DNA of 10,536 bases. Origin: Saprospiraceae bacterium (GTDB lineage: Bacteria > Bacteroidota > Bacteroidia > Bacteroidales > JAIPBB01). Position numbers and translations under genes: made by a program. How positions within the stretch are numbered: position 1 is the first letter of the stretch; each line of letters begins with the position of its first letter. This document shows, in pieces, positions 6,947-10,536 of this stretch. The notes beneath the pieces are model-generated. The model was given only the letters and a program-made list of their open reading frames with translations, was not told where the DNA came from and did not search any database. The stretch spans positions 1 through 10,536 of the forward strand of contig JAIPBB010000187.1 in the NCBI GenBank assembly GCA_021739805.1. The letters are read 5' to 3'.

Positions 6947-7648
6947 ATGAGCGAGAATATTATCAATGAACTAAACGAAAGATTTAAAAATCAAGCTCCT
7001 GAAAAAGTAATTGAATTCTTTTTAGGTAAATATAAAAAGCGAATTGCCCTATCATCAAGTATGGGTGCAGAAGACCAGGTTCTTACTCATATGATGATTG
7101 GAGTTGATAAAAAAGCGAAAATCTTTACTCTCGATACTGGGCGTATGTTTCCTGAAACTTATGATGTGATTGATAAAACCTGCATGAAGTATGGGATTGA
7201 AATTCAAATTTACTTTCCTTTAAATACCGATGTTGAAGAAATGGTAAATTCCAAGGGAATAAACCTTTTCTACGAAAGTGTTGAAAATAGGCAATATTGC
7301 TGCAATATCAGGAAAGTTGAACCTTTGAATAGAGCATTTCATGGTTTGGATGCCTGGATTTGTGGTTTAAGACATGAGCAATCTGTAACTCGTCAGGAGA
7401 TGCAAATGATTGAATGGGATGAAGTTCATAATTTAATAAAAATTAATCCTTTAATCAATTGGACAGAAGAACAAGTCTGGGAATACATTCGCAAAAATAA
7501 TGTCCCTTATAATATCCTTCATGATAAAGGATTTCCAAGCATAGGCTGTCGTCCATGTACAAGAGCTGTTAAAAAAGGCGAAGATATCCGAACAGGTCGC
7601 TGGTGGTGGGAAGATCCTGAGCACAAGGAATGTGGATTGCATAAATGA
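6947..7648 (+). CDS. cysH: CysH-type [4Fe-4S] adenylylsulfate (APS) reductase
   Basis: The 233-residue product is a full-length CysH family enzyme that reduces activated sulfate to sulfite in the cytoplasm. The nucleotide-binding region is at SSSMGAEDQVL (36-46), LDTGRMFPET at 62-71, and the substrate-binding GLRHEQSVTR at 140-149. The catalytic cysteine is C229 in the C-terminal ECGLH. The pair C118-C119 and C201-x2-C204 are the four ligands of the [4Fe-4S] cluster that marks APS reductases, so APS rather than PAPS is the predicted substrate, with thioredoxin as usual donor (EC 1.8.4.10). I chose ATG 6947; a GTG at 6944 directly before it is also in frame. It is divergent from fic. Its position close to qmoABC is notable because Qmo normally serves the unrelated AprBA enzyme. 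Confidence 0.92.
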   Translation: MSENIINELNERFKNQAPEKVIEFFLGKYKKRIALSSSMGAEDQVLTHMMIGVDKKAKIFTLDTGRMFPETYDVIDKTCMKYGIEIQIYFPLNTDVEEMVNSKGINLFYESVENRQYCCNIRKVEPLNRAFHGLDAWICGLRHEQSVTRQEMQMIEWDEVHNLIKINPLINWTEEQVWEYIRKNNVPYNILHDKGFPSIGCRPCTRAVKKGEDIRTGRWWWEDPEHKECGLHK

Positions 7649-7690
7649 GATGTTTGATGTTAGATGTTTGGTGTGTGATGTCAAAATGTG
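7649..7690 (+). repeat. Degenerate 7-bp tandem repeat after cysH
   Basis: Starting on the base after the cysH stop codon: GATGTTT, GATGTTA, GATGTTT, GGTGTGT, GATGTCA, AAATGTG, six heptamers in phase. The rest of the gap to 7839 is AT-rich with no gene or structure that I can support. Confidence 0.8.
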
Positions 7691-7839
7691 AGTGGGCAGT
7701 AAGCAATATTTAGCAATTGATAATTCCCTAATCTACAATTGGTTGACAAGATACATATTTATAATTTCAGCAAAAATCACGTTTCGGTCACACTCCTATA
7801 AATTTATTAATTATAAACACATCAAAATAAAATTTAGCC

Positions 7840-7869
7840 TTGTTTGTGTTCAAATATCCATTAATTTTG
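7840..7869 (+). promoter_or_regulatory. Predicted promoter of the lipoprotein gene
   Basis: TTG (7840-7842), a 19-bp spacer, then TAATTTTG (7862-7869), matching the Bacteroidota TAnnTTTG -7 consensus. The gene's ATG follows 19 bp later at 7889, so the leader would be very short. Confidence 0.5.
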
Positions 7870-7888
7870 AATTCAAATAAATCTCGAA

Positions 7889-9313
7889 ATGAAAACTCCA
7901 TTAAAATTATTTTTACTTATAACAGTAATTTTTGCATTTATTGCTTGCTCATCCGACCATAAGAGTAAAAAGCCAATAAAACAAAAAGAAAAGAAAGAGA
8001 CAAAAGTTCAGGAATCATTCGAAACGGGAATTGTGCTGAAGGATATAAAATGCAGGCAAAACCCAACTTATTCGTTTGCACTGTATCTTCCAAAATCTTA
8101 TTCCATTGCAAACAAATTCCCCGTTATCTATATTTTTGATTCGCATGCAAAAGGTAAATACCCTGTTGAACTCTATAAAGATTTGGCAGAAAAATATGGA
8201 TATATTCTCATTGGCTCTAATAATTCAGAAAATGGACTTGCTCCTGAAATTTCAAATAATATCACAACGACTTTAATTAATGAATGTAATAGTCGTTTCT
8301 CAATTGATATAAAACAAGTTTTCACAATGGGTTTTTCAGGTGGAGCAAGAGTTGCAAGCTCAATTGCAATTAACAAAGGTGGAATTGCAGGAGTTATCGC
8401 TTGTGGTGCAGGATTGGCAGGAGATAAGACAATTAATAATACTAATTTTCATTTTATGGGAATGGTTGGAAAGCAGGATTTCAACTATATGGAGATTCTT
8501 AATTTGGAGAACCAATTAATAAATATGCAAATCAAAAACAATATTTGTGTTTTCGACGGTAAACATGAATGGCCAACTGACGAAACTATGGAAGAAGCTT
8601 TTAAATGGCTGGAAATTAATTCTATGAAAAGCGGACTTAAATCTCCTGATAATTTATTAGTTGAAAATGTGAAACAAAATTTCGATTCAAAAATCAAAAA
8701 AGCTGAAGATAAAAAGCATTTTCTTGAACAATTTGAGTACAATAAAAAAGCAATTAATTTTCTTGATGGATTAACGGACGTAATCTCATACAAATCAAAG
8801 ATTATAGCAATTGAAACATCAAAAGAATATATAAACGAAAGACAAAAGCAATTAGAAAATTTTAGTTTGGAAGCTGGTCTTCAAAACAAATACGCCCAGG
8901 CATTTCAAACACAAAATATTTCATGGTGGAAAAGAGAAATCAATTCCATGAATCAGCAAATTAAAAGCAATAAAAATCCGGAACAATCCCTAATTTTCAA
9001 ACGGGTAATAAATTACTTAAGCCTTATTGCATATATGTATTCCGACAAAACCGTTAAAACCAACGATTTTGCAAATGCTGATAAATTCCTTCAAATCTAT
9101 GAATTAGTTGACCCAACAAATTCAGAAGTTTACTATTTGAAAGCCACAGTCAATATCAAACAAGGAAACAAACAAAAGGCTATTGAAAATCTAAAACTTG
9201 CAATAAAAATTGGTTTTGAAGATTTGAAAAGATTAAATGCAGATTTGGAATTTGAGTCAATCAGGCAAACAGTGGAATTTAAGGAAATGATTGAAAAGCT
9301 AAGTTCAGATTAG
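7889..9313 (+). CDS. Lipoprotein with alpha/beta-hydrolase domain and TPR-like C-terminus
   Basis: The 474-residue product starts with a lipoprotein signal peptide: positive start, hydrophobic core LKLFLLITVIFAFIA and lipobox cysteine C20, followed by SSDHKSKK. It should be anchored at the cell envelope. Residues 45-245 look like an esterase-type alpha/beta hydrolase: FPVIYIFDSHAKGKYP (77-92), nucleophile elbow GFSGGAR with S150, then D197 in GKQDF and H226 in DGKHEWP as candidate triad members. GFSGG followed by GKHEWP resembles the polyhydroxybutyrate-depolymerase/feruloyl-esterase-like group. Residues 250-400 are charged and mostly helical, and 395-445 (LQIYELVDPTN, YYLKATVNIKQGNKQKAIENLKLAI) resemble a tetratricopeptide repeat that may bind a partner. 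The substrate is unknown. It has its own predicted promoter, so it probably is not in an operon with cysH. Confidence 0.7.
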   Translation: MKTPLKLFLLITVIFAFIACSSDHKSKKPIKQKEKKETKVQESFETGIVLKDIKCRQNPTYSFALYLPKSYSIANKFPVIYIFDSHAKGKYPVELYKDLAEKYGYILIGSNNSENGLAPEISNNITTTLINECNSRFSIDIKQVFTMGFSGGARVASSIAINKGGIAGVIACGAGLAGDKTINNTNFHFMGMVGKQDFNYMEILNLENQLINMQIKNNICVFDGKHEWPTDETMEEAFKWLEINSMKSGLKSPDNLLVENVKQNFDSKIKKAEDKKHFLEQFEYNKKAINFLDGLTDVISYKSKIIAIETSKEYINERQKQLENFSLEAGLQNKYAQAFQTQNISWWKREINSMNQQIKSNKNPEQSLIFKRVINYLSLIAYMYSDKTVKTNDFANADKFLQIYELVDPTNSEVYYLKATVNIKQGNKQKAIENLKLAIKIGFEDLKRLNADLEFESIRQTVEFKEMIEKLSSD

Positions 9314-9340
9314 ATAAATCGGGAAGGCAGGCTTTGGTTC

Positions 9341-9421
9341 AAAGGTGAAGGTGAAAAGGTGAAAGGGTGAAAGGGAGAATGGGAGAGCAAGAGCCTGTGA
9401 GCTTGTGAGCGTGAAAGTGAG
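9341..9421 (+). repeat. Degenerate purine-rich 8-bp repeat
   Basis: Shortly after the lipoprotein stop codon the sequence falls into degenerate units such as AAAGGTGA, AGGTGA, AAAGGTGA, AAGGGTGA, AAGGGAGA, ATGGGAGA, GCAAGAGC, CTGTGAGC, TTGTGAGC. The period is mostly eight with one unit of six. The 9314-9802 gap (489 bp) holds this array, three further repeat blocks and AT-rich filler; I see no gene in it. Confidence 0.65.
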
Positions 9422-9428
9422 TTGTAAT

Positions 9429-9497
9429 AGTCAGACCGAGTGCCACGCTTTGATGAAATTAGAATTTGGCACTGATTGATTGCGTGGCGTATCGAGG
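9429..9497. repeat. Dispersed inverted-repeat element, copy 2
   Basis: AGTCAGACCGAGTGCCACGC, a 33-bp spacer, then GCGTGGCGTATCGAGG. GCCACGC (9442-9448) and GCGTGGC (9482-9488) are perfect inverted repeats. It matches the copy at 3651-3725 at both ends but not in the spacer, which suggests conserved arms around a free loop. A fragment, CAGACCGAGT, recurs at 9546-9555. Confidence 0.75.
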
Positions 9498-9513
9498 AAT
9501 GACGGTAAAGGAA

Positions 9514-9541
9514 AAAGTCGGAAGACAGAAGTCCGAAGTGA
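9514..9541 (+). repeat. Degenerate 7-bp tandem repeat
   Basis: Four in-phase heptamers AAAGTCG, GAAGACA, GAAGTCC, GAAGTGA follow the second dispersed element and lead into the CAGACCGAGT fragment at 9546. Confidence 0.65.
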
Positions 9542-9611
9542 TTGGCAGACCGAGTTGAAAAACCGAAAATGGGAGCATAAAGTTAAATGACAATATATTT
9601 CGTATTTTCTT

Positions 9612-9681
9612 AGCACCGTAGGTGCGATATATTTGTAGAAGAATCAATATCAAAAATAAAAGAGTGCCGTAGGTACGAAAT
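9612..9681. repeat. Paired CCGTAGGT palindromes, Bacteroidota-type intergenic repeat
   Basis: Two short palindromes, GCACC-GTA-GGTGC (9613-9625) and GTGCC-GTA-GGTAC (9664-9676, one G-T pair), flank an AT-rich spacer containing GATATATTTGTAGAA. I recall CCGTAGGT...ATATTTGTAGAA sequences as common intergenic repeats in Bacteroidota genomes; this was not searched. Confidence 0.6.
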
Positions 9682-9802
9682 AGTAAAATGCAAATATTAC
9701 ACAAAATGCTAAATTAACAGATTTACAGAGTTTTGCAAATACTTGTCATTGGTAGTGACTTTTCCTGAAATAAATTTAAACTAAACTTAGAATATTTAAA
9801 AA

Positions 9803-10404
9803 CTAATTGTTATTGGCTTTTTTATTTTCCAGCAATTTCACATAAGCTGAAACCATACCAATTAGTCCGAAAATATGAAATCCAAAACTCAACCAATCTT
9901 TAGCATATACAAAAATTAATGAATCAATTCCATATACTATTATACCTGCTAAAAATGCCCATCTTTTTTCTTGTTTTGCGTAATACCAGAAAAGAACAAA
10001 TACTGATGAAACTAATGCACTAGTGAGTAAATTGTATATTGTGAATTGACCTGTCAGGCCATAAATCTCACCATCAATAACCTGGGTAATACCTAAACCA
10101 AATAATAGGTAAAATTTCCATTCTAATATTAGCCCAATTGAGTTAATCACTGATAATATTGCGATAGTTAAAAACCAACCGGCTTGACTTTTTATATTGT
10201 TTTTTGTTTTTAATATTTCTTTAACATCTGTTTCTTTTTTATTTCTTTTTGCTTTTAAAATTATTTCAGCAGATAATTCAATTTTTCTGTCTTTAATTAT
10301 TTTGTTTGCAATCTCAACTTCAAGATTGTTCCATTCATCAGGATTGGCAATAATGTCAACAATATCAGCATCTGAAAATGTGTAAAGATAATGATCTACT
10401 GTCT
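9803..10404 (-). pseudogene. Small multi-pass membrane protein, 5' end lost to an IS insertion
   Basis: The frame reads from the IS junction to a TAG at 9803. The native part begins TVDHYLYTFSDADIVDIIANPDEWNNLEVEIANKIIKDR, a soluble acidic helical stretch of about 75 residues. It is followed by four hydrophobic segments (about 86-106, 134-153, 160-178, 183-202, counting from a TTG at 10438) and a basic tail. I do not recognise the family; the N-terminal DADIVDIIANPDEWNNLE pattern resembles short regulatory segments ahead of membrane domains in other Bacteroidota hypothetical proteins. No ATG exists upstream within the window: the frame runs into the IS end, where only TTG 10438 could start it, adding a foreign FTFFVNLFQDK. 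I therefore call it truncated; a fusion product expressed from the IS is possible but unproven. Confidence 0.55.
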
Positions 10405-10417
10405 TGTCCTGAAATAA

Positions 10418-10436
10418 GTTTACAAAAAATGTAAAC
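10418..10436. repeat. Perfect 7-bp hairpin inside the IS left end
   Basis: GTTTACA (10418-10424), loop AAAAA, TGTAAAC (10430-10436). It lies between the IS tip and the transposase start, where it could bind transposase or limit read-through from outside. Confidence 0.6.
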
Positions 10437-10449
10437 AAAAATCAGGATT

Positions 10450-10536
10450 ATGAAAAGAAAAGTAAATCAATACACGGACGAATTCAGATTAAAAGTAGTT
10501 ACGGAATACGTTGAAACTGCAATTAGTCAAGAAGCA
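10450..10536 (+). CDS. IS3-family transposase OrfA, 3'-partial
   Basis: The 29 visible residues, MKRKVNQYTDEF then RLKVVTEYVETAISQEA, match the start of the helix-turn-helix transposase_8 domain of IS3-family OrfA (typical pattern KRRKYTEEFKLKVVKEYLEG..SQ.EA). OrfA binds the IS ends and is joined to the OrfB catalytic part by programmed frameshifting in this family. AGGA lies only two bases before the ATG at 10450, too close for a normal ribosome-binding site. The frame is open at the window edge. Confidence 0.8.
   Translation, partial: MKRKVNQYTDEFRLKVVTEYVETAISQEA

Larger units (their letters stand above)
10405..10536 (+). mobile_element. Left end of an IS3-family insertion sequence, continues past the window
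   Basis: An IS3-like terminal sequence TGTCCTGAAATAAGTTTACA begins at about 10405, of the usual form TG..CTG....AAGTTT.ACA. A transposase OrfA frame starts 45 bp further in. The right end and target duplication lie outside the window, so the exact boundary is an inference. Confidence 0.65.

Noticed and set aside
6941..6949. GTG at 6944 as cysH start
   Set aside because: An ATG follows immediately in frame, and the GTG adds only one residue; the ATG is the simpler choice.
7692..7880. Plus-strand 62-codon frame before the lipoprotein gene
   Set aside because: It uses a non-ATG start, has AT-rich filler composition, and overlaps the predicted promoter of the next gene.
9431..9704. Minus-strand frames in the repeat-filled gap
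   Set aside because: They are made of the dispersed element, heptamers and CCGTAGGT palindromes read as codons; no plausible protein results.
10405..10438. TTG start at 10438 as the true start of the membrane protein
   Set aside because: The codons 10405-10438 fall inside the IS left end and its hairpin, so they are probably not native to the gene.

Overview
The window is AT-rich and looks like the genome of an anaerobic or facultative member of the Bacteroidota. The supporting signs are putative promoters of the TAnnTTTG type with an upstream TTTG/TTG, the lack of clear Shine-Dalgarno sequences, a lipoprotein with a serine-rich start after its lipobox cysteine, and intergenic DNA packed with short degenerate repeats. 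This assignment is an inference from style, not from a marker gene.

Left part (1-4896, plus strand): a quinone-interacting oxidoreductase locus in the order qmoA (5' end outside the window), qmoB, qmoC. QmoA and QmoB are related HdrA-type flavin/iron-sulfur proteins. QmoC joins a two-cluster ferredoxin-like domain to a cytochrome-b-like membrane domain. In sulfate reducers and some sulfur oxidisers this complex couples the quinone pool to APS reductase. Here the genes are separated by unusually long gaps (210 and 286 bp) filled with repeats.

Middle part: a minus-strand pair, fic (class II Fic AMP-transferase with a C-terminal winged helix) followed by a small uracil-DNA-glycosylase-like gene, lies between qmoC and a plus-strand cysH. 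The cysH product has the CC...CxxC cysteines of a [4Fe-4S] APS reductase, so sulfur metabolism frames the pair. Between fic and cysH lie three tandem 70-bp units carrying regularly spaced TGTCCA/TGGACA sites, which look like an operator array for fic.

Right part: a lipoprotein with an alpha/beta-hydrolase domain and a C-terminal helical/TPR-like region, then about 490 bp of stacked repeats, then a minus-strand gene for a small membrane protein. The start of that gene appears to have been removed by an IS3-type insertion sequence, whose left end and first 29 transposase codons close the window.

Two patterns are most worth following. One is the phased operator array at fic. The other is the recurrence of degenerate direct repeats with an exact 7-bp period at many gene boundaries. 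Each array has its own consensus, and one runs through the qmoB start codon.
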